Assembly: GCA_002325605.1 (NCBI GenBank)
Contig: DCSM01000007.1
Location: 1 to 10,209, forward strand
DNA length: 10,209 nt
Origin: Chloroflexaceae bacterium UBA1466
Lineage (GTDB): Bacteria > Chloroflexota > Chloroflexia > Chloroflexales > Chloroflexaceae
Reading direction: 5' to 3'
Below, in pieces: positions 1 through 6,480 of the stretch (position 1 is the stretch's first letter; every line of letters begins with the position of its first letter). The notes beneath the pieces are model-generated. The model searched no databases and was not told where the DNA came from. It saw nothing but the letters and a program-made list of their open reading frames with translations. The position numbers were made by a program, and so were the translations under genes.

Positions 1-686
1 GTGGGCCAAACCTCATCAATGGCTAAAATTAGAAGATCGTCCCCATTGTCATGGCCAAACCCCACATAGCCAATGGCCGCAGGTTGTGTGGCCACCGTAG
101 CCCGAACTTCCCCCGCCGTAACTTTAACCTCAGCCTTTGCAGTTAGCTCTTGGCCGTGCAAGACAAGCTCATCGAAAGTGGTGCGCGTCCCAGAGGTTAG
201 CTCACGGGCCAGAGGCTGAATCGGCAAATCCTTCCCGCCTACTTCGCGCCAATTGGTGATTTTTCCCTGATAGATTTCTGTTAATTGGGTCAGAGTTAGC
301 TTTTGCACAGGATTAGAAGGGTGAACAATAATCGCCAAAACATCCCACGCAATTTCGTGAACTTCAAGGCCAGGCTTCCGTTCTTCAGGCTTGATCTGGC
401 GGGAAGCCATCCCAAGATCAGCTGTCCCTTCCTGTGCGGCTTGAATCCCAACACTGGAGCCACCAGCCGCGATTTCGAGCGCAACCCCAGGATAAGTTTG
501 GTTATAGGCTTCGCCGAGCTTTTGGACAAGCGGCTGCATCGTCGTACTCCCTGCAAAGGTCAAGCGCCCCGTGGGAGCGGTGGTTTGTTGGGGCACGGGC
601 GAGAAGGTGGTTGCGGGGCTTTTCCCCGTAGAACTACAGCCTAACAAACTGAGAGCCAGCAGCCAGAAAATAAGATGCTTCTTCAA
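1..686 (-). CDS. pstS: Phosphate ABC transporter substrate-binding lipoprotein PstS (partial, C-terminus beyond window)
   Basis: This binds phosphate outside the membrane and hands it to the PstCAB importer. The 228 visible residues begin with a lipoprotein signal peptide: MKK, a hydrophobic stretch, then lipobox LLGC with the lipidated Cys at residue 17. A Ser/Thr/Pro linker follows to about residue 40. The mature domain shows PstS-family motifs: AGSTTMQPL (45-53), AAGGSSVGI (73-81), DLGMASRQI (90-98), a Gly-Thr-Arg loop SGTRTTF (165-171) and PAAIGYVGF (202-210). The start is a TTG at 686: AAGGAG lies 8 nt before it and no ATG is available without losing the signal peptide. The SD begins just after the stop of the upstream kinase gene, so the two are almost certainly co-transcribed. 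The left window edge cuts the gene before its stop codon. Assignment to the phosphate-binding family is firm; strict phosphate specificity is inferred from the motifs and the neighbouring kinase. Confidence 0.93.
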   Translation of the reverse strand, partial: MKKHLIFWLLALSLLGCSSTGKSPATTFSPVPQQTTAPTGRLTFAGSTTMQPLVQKLGEAYNQTYPGVALEIAAGGSSVGIQAAQEGTADLGMASRQIKPEERKPGLEVHEIAWDVLAIIVHPSNPVQKLTLTQLTEIYQGKITNWREVGGKDLPIQPLARELTSGTRTTFDELVLHGQELTAKAEVKVTAGEVRATVATQPAAIGYVGFGHDNGDDLLILAIDEVWP

Positions 687-701
687 AGTACAGACTCCTT
701 A

Positions 702-2966
702 TCAGCTTAGATAGCCTAAATCTAAATTAGCCAGTTCATCGTCAAATGTGGCCGTAGCGGTGTTCAGGATCGGGAACCGCACCCAGAAGCAGCTCCCTTC
801 ACCCTCGACGCTCCGAAACCCAATCTGCCCCTTGTGAAGCTCCACCAGCGAGCGCGTAATCGCCAGCCCCAACCCATTCCCCTCAAACTTTTTGGTGTAC
901 GGCGTTTTGCGCGAGCGGAAAAAACGCCGAAAGATGTTCGCTTGATCACCTTCGTTAATCCCTAACCCATCATCTTCGACCTCAATGACCACGGAACGTT
1001 GCTCTTGGAAAAACCAGTCCTGATTGCTAGGGCTACTGGGCAAAAGCGCGGGATCATGCAACTCATAAGCACGAATGTTGATTCTTCCCTCTTGAAAGGT
1101 ATATTTCACCGCATTTGAAATGAGATTGACCAAAATCCGCCGCAGATGAAGCCGATCTAACCAAAGGGCAGGCAGGCTAGGCGCGACTTCTAAGTGTAGA
1201 TTCACTTGTTTTGCCTTGATCTCTTCGCAGAGACTAAGCAGTGCTTCCTCAACAACGATTGGTAAAGTTACCCAGTTAGCTATAACTTGGTTCATGCCTC
1301 GCTCCAAGCGCGAGACTTCTAGCAGGTCATTAACTAAAGCAATCAGAAAATCAAGTTCCTCTTTAATAGCTGCCAGAAAAGAACTTTGGTTTTCATCCAA
1401 ATTGCTTGTGTCATTAAACGTGAAAACCTCGAACAGACATTTCAAGCCCGCAAGGGGGGAGCGCAATTCGTGGGCGGCAGTAGCCAGAAACTCCCGTTTC
1501 TCTTTATCAGCTTCCACGGCCTGCGTGATGTCTTGCATTATGGCCACAACCCCGACCAATTTGGGGCCTTTTGCCCAAATCGGGGTGCTATGCAAACGAA
1601 TTACGCGCTCGCCCAGCTCGACGTGCCCTTCATTTGGCTGCCCGTCATGCGCGTGCAACTCGCTGCGAAGATGAGCAACGATCTGTTGCATCCCTGGCAA
1701 CAAGGCGGGATTGGTTTCTTCGCCCAGCAAATTGAGCGTTTGCCCCAGCAAATTTGACTCAGCGAGATTAAGCAAGGCTTTCGCAGCTGGGTTGAACAGC
1801 ACAATCCGCTCCTCAAGGTCGACGGCTAAAACGCCATCAGCGATACTTTCCAAAATTGCGTGGCGTTCGCCAGCCATTTGCGCCTGCGCGTCGAGCAAAG
1901 TGCCAATCGTGGTGGCAGCTTGGTCAAAGGCGCGGCCAAGCTGGCCAATTTCATCTTGCTGCGCGAGATTAGCGCGTTGGGAAAAATCGCCAGCCGCCAC
2001 AGCTTGGGCTACCGTAGCAAGTTTCAGAATAGGCCGCGTGAAGGTATGGGCCAGCCAGATGCCCACCGCCAGCAGCAGAATAATGGTCAAGGTGTTACTA
2101 AGCAGCATCACGCCCAAACCAGTGCTAACAATGGCTTTTATCTCCTGCTCACTGCGCTGGATTTGCAAATAGAAAAGCTTCTTCCCAAGCTGCATTGGGG
2201 TTAGATAAACCCGTTGCTCGTTTGTAGAAAAGTTGAAAGATGAATTCGGGGCTTGATTGAGCGCCACCGTTGGCGGGAGATTTTCTAAGAGTTGCGCGGT
2301 AGCTACCACCCCCGCTTCGCGCCGCAGCCGATTGATGGTCTGCTCCACCGCGAGAAGCGTGTAGACGGCCCCGACTTTAGCGCCCTTTGGCCCAAAGACC
2401 GGCGCACAACTAACTAAAAGCTGCGTCGCTTGGATTTGCACCAAAGTCGGTTGAAGCGCAATTTCACAGCCAGGCAATTGAGCTTCGCCCAGCGCACTAA
2501 GCTGGCTTAAAGCTGAATTGGTTGCCAAATTGACGCGGATTTGCCCCGCCTGATCCAAAATCAGCACCTGGTCAAGGCGATAGCGTTCCCGCACGGCCAC
2601 GGCCCGGCGGTCAAGGGCCAAAAGTTCGGCGCTTTTGAGAACCTTGTTTTGCAAGACCGCTAAGAGTTGCGGGTCCGCTGAAAGCGTTTGAACCGCCTGG
2701 GCCACATCTTGCTCACTTGCGCTGATTGCGATCTGCAACCGCCGCGCATCCACCAGATTTTGCCCATCCAAAAGTTGATCCCGCGTCGTATTGGTGCTGA
2801 GAACAAAGCCCAAAGTGCTGCCCAAGAACGACAAGGTCATCAAAAGGACAAGCGGAATCAGCATTTTAGTCTTGATTCCTGCGGTAGCCCAAGCAAGGGG
2901 GATGCGCCACCGCCGCCACCGCTGCGGGCTTAAAGCGGGCCGCGAAAAGACTTCTGAGATTGTCAT
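702..2966 (-). CDS. phoR: PhoR-like membrane sensor histidine kinase (Cache-like sensor, HAMP, PAS, HisKA, HATPase)
   Basis: This is a 754-aa two-component sensor kinase. It has TM1 at about 33-57, a large extracytoplasmic region (58-280) with Cache-like strands (VLILDQAGQI near 134 and a second around 183-207), TM2 at about 284-307, HAMP (308-362) and a PAS domain (about 368-480, ESIADGVLAVD). HisKA follows with the H-box HELRSPL and phospho-acceptor His499. The ATPase domain has N-box NLISNAVKYT (Asn618 the likely Mg ligand), G1 DDGLGI (665-670) and G2 GNGLGLA (696-702); all key residues are present. The ATG at 2966 has AAGG 6 nt upstream. The gene is followed after 15 nt by pstS and preceded by an 11-bp-period Pho-box-like repeat. 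This context, more than the protein itself, supports the name phoR. No response regulator is visible; it must be encoded elsewhere. It could alternatively sense another ligand and only be linked to pstS. Confidence 0.85.
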   Translation of the reverse strand: MTISEVFSRPALSPQRWRRWRIPLAWATAGIKTKMLIPLVLLMTLSFLGSTLGFVLSTNTTRDQLLDGQNLVDARRLQIAISASEQDVAQAVQTLSADPQLLAVLQNKVLKSAELLALDRRAVAVRERYRLDQVLILDQAGQIRVNLATNSALSQLSALGEAQLPGCEIALQPTLVQIQATQLLVSCAPVFGPKGAKVGAVYTLLAVEQTINRLRREAGVVATAQLLENLPPTVALNQAPNSSFNFSTNEQRVYLTPMQLGKKLFYLQIQRSEQEIKAIVSTGLGVMLLSNTLTIILLLAVGIWLAHTFTRPILKLATVAQAVAAGDFSQRANLAQQDEIGQLGRAFDQAATTIGTLLDAQAQMAGERHAILESIADGVLAVDLEERIVLFNPAAKALLNLAESNLLGQTLNLLGEETNPALLPGMQQIVAHLRSELHAHDGQPNEGHVELGERVIRLHSTPIWAKGPKLVGVVAIMQDITQAVEADKEKREFLATAAHELRSPLAGLKCLFEVFTFNDTSNLDENQSSFLAAIKEELDFLIALVNDLLEVSRLERGMNQVIANWVTLPIVVEEALLSLCEEIKAKQVNLHLEVAPSLPALWLDRLHLRRILVNLISNAVKYTFQEGRINIRAYELHDPALLPSSPSNQDWFFQEQRSVVIEVEDDGLGINEGDQANIFRRFFRSRKTPYTKKFEGNGLGLAITRSLVELHKGQIGFRSVEGEGSCFWVRFPILNTATATFDDELANLDLGYLS

Positions 2967-2994
2967 AAATTACCTTAGCTTTTTAGAAGATTAT

Positions 2995-3056
2995 CGCTTG
3001 CATTCTAAGTCAGGCATGTTAAGAAGAAATTAACAAAGCGAAACAAAGAGATTAAA
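2995..3056 (-). promoter_or_regulatory. Pho-box-like direct repeats and -10 element of the kinase-pstS operon
   Basis: Read on the minus strand, four 11-nt units lie head to tail at 3056-3013: TTTAATCTCTT, TGTTTCGCTTT, GTTAATTTCTT and CTTAACATGCC. Units 1 and 3 agree at 9 of 11 positions; units 1, 3 and 4 share TTAA in register. A TAGAAT -10 hexamer (3002-3007) lies 9 nt after the last TTAACA, where an activator-dependent Pho promoter would have it, and there is no good -35. The predicted start near 2995 gives a leader of about 29 nt. PhoB/PhoP-family boxes are known 11-bp-period direct repeats, and the cyanobacterial consensus YTTAAYYT fits unit 1 fully and units 3 and 4 with one mismatch each. 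Binding by a Pho regulator is inference. Confidence 0.6.
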
Positions 3057-3130
3057 TCTTCTTTCTGAAAGGTTTGGCTCTGCTTTAGGCCATCTCTCCT
3101 TCGTCAGAAGAATTTTAGGCGCAAAGAAAT

Positions 3131-3166
3131 AGCTCCTAAACTGCTCAAAGAAGAGAGCAAGGAGCT
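3131..3166 (-). terminator. Likely intrinsic terminator after the hydrolase gene
   Basis: AGCTCC (3131-3136) pairs with GGAGCT (3161-3166), and inside it TGCTC (3142-3146) pairs with GAGCA (3155-3159), separated by an asymmetric internal loop. On the minus strand the stem is followed by ATTTCTTT, a broken U-rich tract; on the plus strand it is followed by TTTTCTT. It lies about 50 nt after the hydrolase stop and about 75 nt before the Pho-like promoter, so it would insulate the two transcription units. The interrupted U tract limits certainty. Confidence 0.5.
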
Positions 3167-3217
3167 TTTCTTGTGAAGAATCAGAAACGAAATTAGCTAA
3201 GGAAGGGGTTATCTACT

Positions 3218-4009
3218 TCAATAGTGGGCTTGAGTTGTGTTGTGAAGAAACTGGAGCAAAATTTGATTAAAAAAAGTGGCGTTGTCCAGAAAGGGAAAAT
3301 GACGGCTGTGAGGCAAAAGGATAACTTGGGCCGAAGGACTTGCGGTAAAAAGGTCAACTTGGCGGGGCTGCACAATGTCGTCGCGGCTCCCGTGAATGAT
3401 GAGGGCTGGCACGCGCAGGCGCGGCAAATCCTGGCGCAGGTCCGTTTTCAGCATCGAGCCAATCGTCGAACGAATCGTCTTGGCGGTGGCTTTCATGCTA
3501 TCCTCGATAATCTCTTCTTCAGCAGGATCTTCCGTTTCGCCCATAAAAAACCGAAAAAGTTTTCGACGGAGCCAGGGCCATTTAGCCAAGAGATTGGCAA
3601 AAAAGCGATAGTTCGTCAATTTAAGGGGGATCGAAAGCGAATGGCCATCAATCGGTGCGCCAACTGTAACAACGCATACAACGCGGTTAGGATAGTTGAT
3701 CGCTGTATGGAGCGCAACCATCCCGCCCATTGAATGGCCCACAAGGGAAACCCGATCAATGCCTAATTCATTGAGAAACCGAATGATTTGGGCCGAGTAA
3801 TCTTGGATATTCTCAGGGGTTTTTTGGCGGGGCGAATCGCCAAAGCCCCAAAAATCAAAGGAATAGGCGCGAAAATCGTTTGCCACAACTTCCATGGTTG
3901 GAAACCAATAGCGCCAACTGCCGAGCCAACCGTGAAGAAAAAGAACAGGCGTACCACGCCCAAAGACTTCGTAATGAACTAATTGATCATCAATGACGAT
4001 AACGCTCAT
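3218..4009 (-). CDS. Alpha/beta-fold hydrolase (serine hydrolase, substrate unknown)
   Basis: This 263-aa protein is a complete single-domain alpha/beta hydrolase with no signal peptide, so it is probably cytoplasmic. The oxyanion-loop motif FLHGWLGS starts at residue 24. The strand-turn FDFWGFGDSP (51-60) is typical of the family. The nucleophile elbow is GHSMGG with Ser93. A lid-like region rich in aromatic and basic residues (about 130-190) follows. The acid is Asp210 or Asp211 in HGSRDDIV, and the catalytic His is His237 in SRHFPF. All triad members are in canonical order. The substrate cannot be told: esterase, haloperoxidase-like and C-C hydrolase branches share these motifs. The ATG at 4009 lies inside the preceding gene, overlapping it by 20 nt in another frame. 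No strong SD precedes it, so translational coupling is likely. It is the last gene of a two-gene unit. Confidence 0.88.
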   Translation of the reverse strand: MSVIVIDDQLVHYEVFGRGTPVLFLHGWLGSWRYWFPTMEVVANDFRAYSFDFWGFGDSPRQKTPENIQDYSAQIIRFLNELGIDRVSLVGHSMGGMVALHTAINYPNRVVCVVTVGAPIDGHSLSIPLKLTNYRFFANLLAKWPWLRRKLFRFFMGETEDPAEEEIIEDSMKATAKTIRSTIGSMLKTDLRQDLPRLRVPALIIHGSRDDIVQPRQVDLFTASPSAQVILLPHSRHFPFLDNATFFNQILLQFLHNTTQAHY

Positions 4010-4502
4010 GAGGTAGGCTCACTGGGGTGGGCGGTGCAATTTCGGCCAATTCAGCCATCAGTTTCCGCGCTTGACTTTGCATCAAGGCCAATAAGTGTAA
4101 CAAGGTGGCCCATGAATCGTTCTCCTGGGCTGGGGGACGACAGGAAAATTCGCCGTAATGCCTAATTTGGGCTTGCAGAATCTCCAGTTGGGCATCAAAA
4201 TCCTGGAGCAAAGTGAAGGCTGGCGAAGCGAATTGCTCACAATTAGCCTCTAAGGGTTGGTTCTTAACCGCTGCAATCTGCTCAAGTTGTTCCTGCAAAT
4301 GGGCAATATGAGCGACTAGCTGGGCCTGGCGCAGCGTAACAACCTGTTGTTCCTGCACCAAATCTACAATGAACTCCCGAATTTGCGCCGTTTCATGGGC
4401 GGTTCGGGCCGCTTCTTGCCGAACCAAATGGGGTACAAACCAGAAAAGCATGATACTCAAAACCGAGATGGCGAGGCCAAGCTCAACGAATAAAAGCAAC
4501 AT
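3990..4502 (-). CDS. Membrane-anchored coiled-coil protein of unknown function
   Basis: I do not recognise this 170-aa protein. Residues 1-26 form a hydrophobic N-terminal segment (ELGLAISVLSIMLFWFVPHL) that looks like an uncleaved membrane anchor. It is followed by a long Gln/Glu/Ala/Leu-rich helical region (about 28-80) and a second one (about 93-155), both likely coiled coils. The C-terminal tail is short and polar, with Pro-Pro-Thr-Pro before the end. There are only two cysteines (about 108 and 120) and no catalytic motif. The start is well supported: AAGGAGG lies 5 nt before the ATG and a TATAAT sits about 30 nt upstream. It overlaps the hydrolase gene by 20 nt, so the two products are probably made together. 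A role as membrane tether or scaffold is only a guess. Confidence 0.75.
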   Translation of the reverse strand: MLLLFVELGLAISVLSIMLFWFVPHLVRQEAARTAHETAQIREFIVDLVQEQQVVTLRQAQLVAHIAHLQEQLEQIAAVKNQPLEANCEQFASPAFTLLQDFDAQLEILQAQIRHYGEFSCRPPAQENDSWATLLHLLALMQSQARKLMAELAEIAPPTPVSLPHERYRH

Positions 4503-4523
4503 AGAATCCTCCTTATGCTTAGG

Positions 4524-4536
4524 TTCTTAGATTATA
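4524..4536 (-). promoter_or_regulatory. Promoter (-10 TATAAT) of the coiled-coil/hydrolase unit
   Basis: A perfect TATAAT occurs on the minus strand at 4536-4531. The predicted transcription start near 4524 gives a leader of about 20 nt that contains the AAGGAGG ribosome binding site. The expected -35 position reads TGTCTT, a poor match to TTGACA, so the promoter may be weak or activator-assisted. Confidence 0.5.
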
Positions 4537-4589
4537 AGGAAGATTTGCCTTTTAAGACAGCCTTTCTGATGACAAACTGATTACTTTTA

Positions 4590-4609
4590 GCTTACAAATA
4601 GCTGTAAGC
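4590..4609. other. Perfect 7-bp hairpin between the UbiD gene and the next promoter
   Basis: GCTTACA (4590-4596) and TGTAAGC (4603-4609) are perfect inverted repeats around a 6-nt centre. The hairpin is about 100 nt after the UbiD stop codon and about 54 nt upstream of the TATAAT of the next unit. On the minus strand it is followed by TAAAAG rather than a U run, so it is a poor intrinsic terminator. It could be an operator or a 3'-end stem. The remaining sequence from 4503 to 4706 holds the promoter and no gene I can see. Confidence 0.35.
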
Positions 4610-4706
4610 CCTTAGAATCACTACTGTTCAATCGCTTGTGCGGCTTTTTTTGTTGAGAAATAAGACATCTGTACGTTTACACCTGAGAAAAAGCTGAAAT
4701 TTTGTC

Positions 4707-6191
4707 CTACCTAACTGATAGCCGATAGGTACTCCAGCGTTGATTTACCAGATCAATGATTTCCGGGCTCATCCGAATGTCTTGGGGCCATTCGCGGGGG
4801 AAACGGTCTAGATTCTGGGTTTTGCGCGTCGCGTCTACGCCCATTTTCCCCCCATACGCAAAATGATTAGCCGCATGATCCAGAGCATCCAAAGGGCCTT
4901 CCGTGATTATCAGATCGCGGTTGGGGTCAGTATTACTCAAAACGTGGAAAAGAACCTCATCCAGGTTGTGAACATTCACATCTTCGTCAACAATCCAGAT
5001 ATATTTCGCCAGGGAAAGGAGCATTAAACCCCATAAAGCATAGATAACTTTGCGCGCTTGGCCAGGAAACCGCTTTTTGATGCTCACCACGACCAGGTTA
5101 TGAAAAGTTCCCGCCGCAGGCATCGAATAATCTACTACTTCGGGCACAATAAGCTGAATCAGGGGTAAAAATAAGCGTTCCGTAGCTTTACCCAGCCAAT
5201 AATCCTCTTGCGGCGGGCGGCCCACGATGGTTGTAACATAAATGGGCTTTCGGCGCATCGTTAGAGCCTCGACATGCAAGACGGGATACAGATCCGCTAA
5301 GGAATAGAAACCTGTATGATCGCCAAAAGGCCCTTCCAAACGCTGTTCAGTTGGGTCGACCCAGCCTTCCAAAACGATTTCAGCCTGCGCGGGAACCTCT
5401 AAATCTACGGTTTGGCACTTGACCAGCTCCACCCGCTCGCGGCGCAACCACCCTGCAAACATAATTTCATCAATCCCTGGCGGAAGGGGGGCACTGCCGG
5501 CGTAGATACTCGCTGGGTCACAACCTATCGCAACCGCAACTTCTAAGCGTTTTTGCCCTTTTGCCTGCGCGATTCGTTGGTGTTCCGTGCCACCTTTATG
5601 GATTTGCCAGTGCATTCCTGCTGTATTGCGATCATAAACTTGAATGCGATACATGCCAACATTGCGAGTCCCGCGTTGAGGGTCGCGGCTTATCACCATT
5701 GGCAACGTGATATATGGCCCACCATCATCGGGCCAACATTTCAAAATCGGCAAACGAGTAAGATCAACTTGACTACCTGTCAAAACAATTTCTTGGCAAG
5801 GGGCCTTGGTGACCATTTTGGGGCGATAACGCACGAGTTCCGCAAGTTCCCCAATTTTATTGAAAGTTTCGGGGAAACTGCGCGGGACTTCAGGCCGCGC
5901 CAGACTTGCCATCCGCCGCCGTAAATCTTCCAAATCGTTCATGCCCAAGGCCCAAGCCATTCTTTTCGCTGATCCAAGGCTATTGATCAACACCGGAATG
6001 TTAGAACCATGGACATTTTCAAAGAGCAAAGCAAAGTTCTGCTTTGGATTCTTGCTTACGCGATCTGTGATTTCAGTGATTTCCAATTCGGCAGAAACAG
6101 GGACAGCAATGCGCTTTAATTCGCCATGGCGCTCCAGGTGAGCAATGAATTCGCGCAGATTTTTATAGCTTTTAGGTGTATTTTGGAACAT
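4707..6191 (-). CDS. UbiD-family prenylated-FMN-dependent decarboxylase
   Basis: This 494-aa protein has the family's usual length (E. coli UbiD is about the same). UbiD enzymes use prenyl-FMN, made by UbiX, to decarboxylate aromatic or unsaturated acids in quinone synthesis or aromatic metabolism. The N-terminus YKNLREFIAHLERHGELKRI matches the family start. The cofactor region NVGMYRIQVYDRNTAGMHWQ begins at residue 177. The acidic active-site region runs from LEG (274-276) to EGPFGDHTG (286-294), and the C-terminal GGKMGVDATRK (447-457) is also typical. The ATG at 6191 gives this canonical N-terminus. A TTG at 6257 would add 22 unconserved residues and has no SD; the ATG itself also has only a weak one. 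No UbiX or other quinone gene is in the window, so whether the substrate is a polyprenyl-hydroxybenzoate, a menaquinone (futalosine-route) intermediate or another acid is undecided. Confidence 0.9.
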   Translation of the reverse strand: MFQNTPKSYKNLREFIAHLERHGELKRIAVPVSAELEITEITDRVSKNPKQNFALLFENVHGSNIPVLINSLGSAKRMAWALGMNDLEDLRRRMASLARPEVPRSFPETFNKIGELAELVRYRPKMVTKAPCQEIVLTGSQVDLTRLPILKCWPDDGGPYITLPMVISRDPQRGTRNVGMYRIQVYDRNTAGMHWQIHKGGTEHQRIAQAKGQKRLEVAVAIGCDPASIYAGSAPLPPGIDEIMFAGWLRRERVELVKCQTVDLEVPAQAEIVLEGWVDPTEQRLEGPFGDHTGFYSLADLYPVLHVEALTMRRKPIYVTTIVGRPPQEDYWLGKATERLFLPLIQLIVPEVVDYSMPAAGTFHNLVVVSIKKRFPGQARKVIYALWGLMLLSLAKYIWIVDEDVNVHNLDEVLFHVLSNTDPNRDLIITEGPLDALDHAANHFAYGGKMGVDATRKTQNLDRFPREWPQDIRMSPEIIDLVNQRWSTYRLSVR

Positions 6192-6282
6192 GCTTGGTTT
6201 TCTAAAAGATTTGGATTCCACTTGGCTGGCTAAATTTGTTGACTTACAAAAATTCAAGAGTTTCTACAAACTTTAGTTGGTT

Positions 6283-6312
6283 GGTCACGGCTAAAGTCGG
6301 GGCCTCCGCCGG
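6283..6312. repeat. Intergenic hairpin repeat, copy 1
   Basis: The 21-nt core CACGGCTAAAGTCGGGGCC plus TC (6286-6306) is identical to that at 6358-6378, 72 nt away. Each core folds as a stem with C-G-G-C pairing to G-T-C-G (one G-T pair) around the loop TAAA. This copy has partial outer flank pairing. It lies in the gap between the UbiD and Lys-rich protein genes and encodes nothing I recognise. Confidence 0.7.
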
Positions 6313-6354
6313 AATCAACAGCTGGTTGCTGAACTTGCTGAAGCATAGCTGGTG

Positions 6355-6384
6355 GGCCACGGCTAAAGTCGGGGCCTCTGCGGG
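6355..6384. repeat. Intergenic hairpin repeat, copy 2
   Basis: This is the second copy of the 21-nt core (6358-6378), with the flank conserved over about 6 further bases at two mismatches. Here the stem extends: GGCC (6355-6358) pairs with GGCC (6373-6376), giving a longer hairpin with loop TAAA and one A-G mismatch. Members of such intergenic palindromic families usually recur across a genome; that has not been tested here. Confidence 0.7.
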
Positions 6385-6410
6385 TTGGTGCATAAAAGTC
6401 CTCGTTTGAA

Positions 6411-6450
6411 CTTTAGACCCGCCGGGTTTGGTAACCCTTTGGGCCTAAAG
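6411..6450. repeat. Nested inverted repeat downstream of the Lys-rich protein gene
   Basis: CTTTAG-A-CCC (6411-6420) pairs with GGG-C-CTAAAG (6441-6450) with one mismatch. Inside it GGGTT (6424-6428) and AACCC (6433-6437) form a perfect 5-bp stem around TGGT. It starts about 30 nt after the stop codon of the gene at 6481, so it may end that transcript. No U run follows on either strand. The outer hexamer is the same CTTTAG/CTAAAG that forms the core of the two direct repeats. Confidence 0.55.
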
Positions 6451-6480
6451 AACTTTGCGAATTAGCGGCTGACCTTAACC

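Noticed and set aside
303..644. Plus-strand open frames opposite pstS and, further right, opposite the kinase
   Set aside because: They are antisense to clearly conserved minus-strand coding sequence and have biased, unprotein-like composition.
3224..3733. A 169-codon plus-strand open frame over the hydrolase gene
   Set aside because: Its Lys/Arg/Asn-rich composition has no family features, while the opposite strand encodes a complete alpha/beta hydrolase with its catalytic triad.
4640..4665. A plus-strand terminator formed by CGC-TTGT-GCG followed by seven T
   Set aside because: The stem is only 3-4 bp and there is no plus-strand gene to end. The T run is probably just AT-rich intergenic sequence.
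6192..6257. A 22-residue N-terminal extension of the UbiD protein from a TTG at 6257
   Set aside because: It has no SD, the added residues are not family-like, and the ATG at 6191 gives the canonical N-terminus and length.
6283..6450. A short CRISPR array
   Set aside because: There are only two direct copies, 72 nt apart, with an inverted third element and no evenly spaced unique spacers or cas genes.
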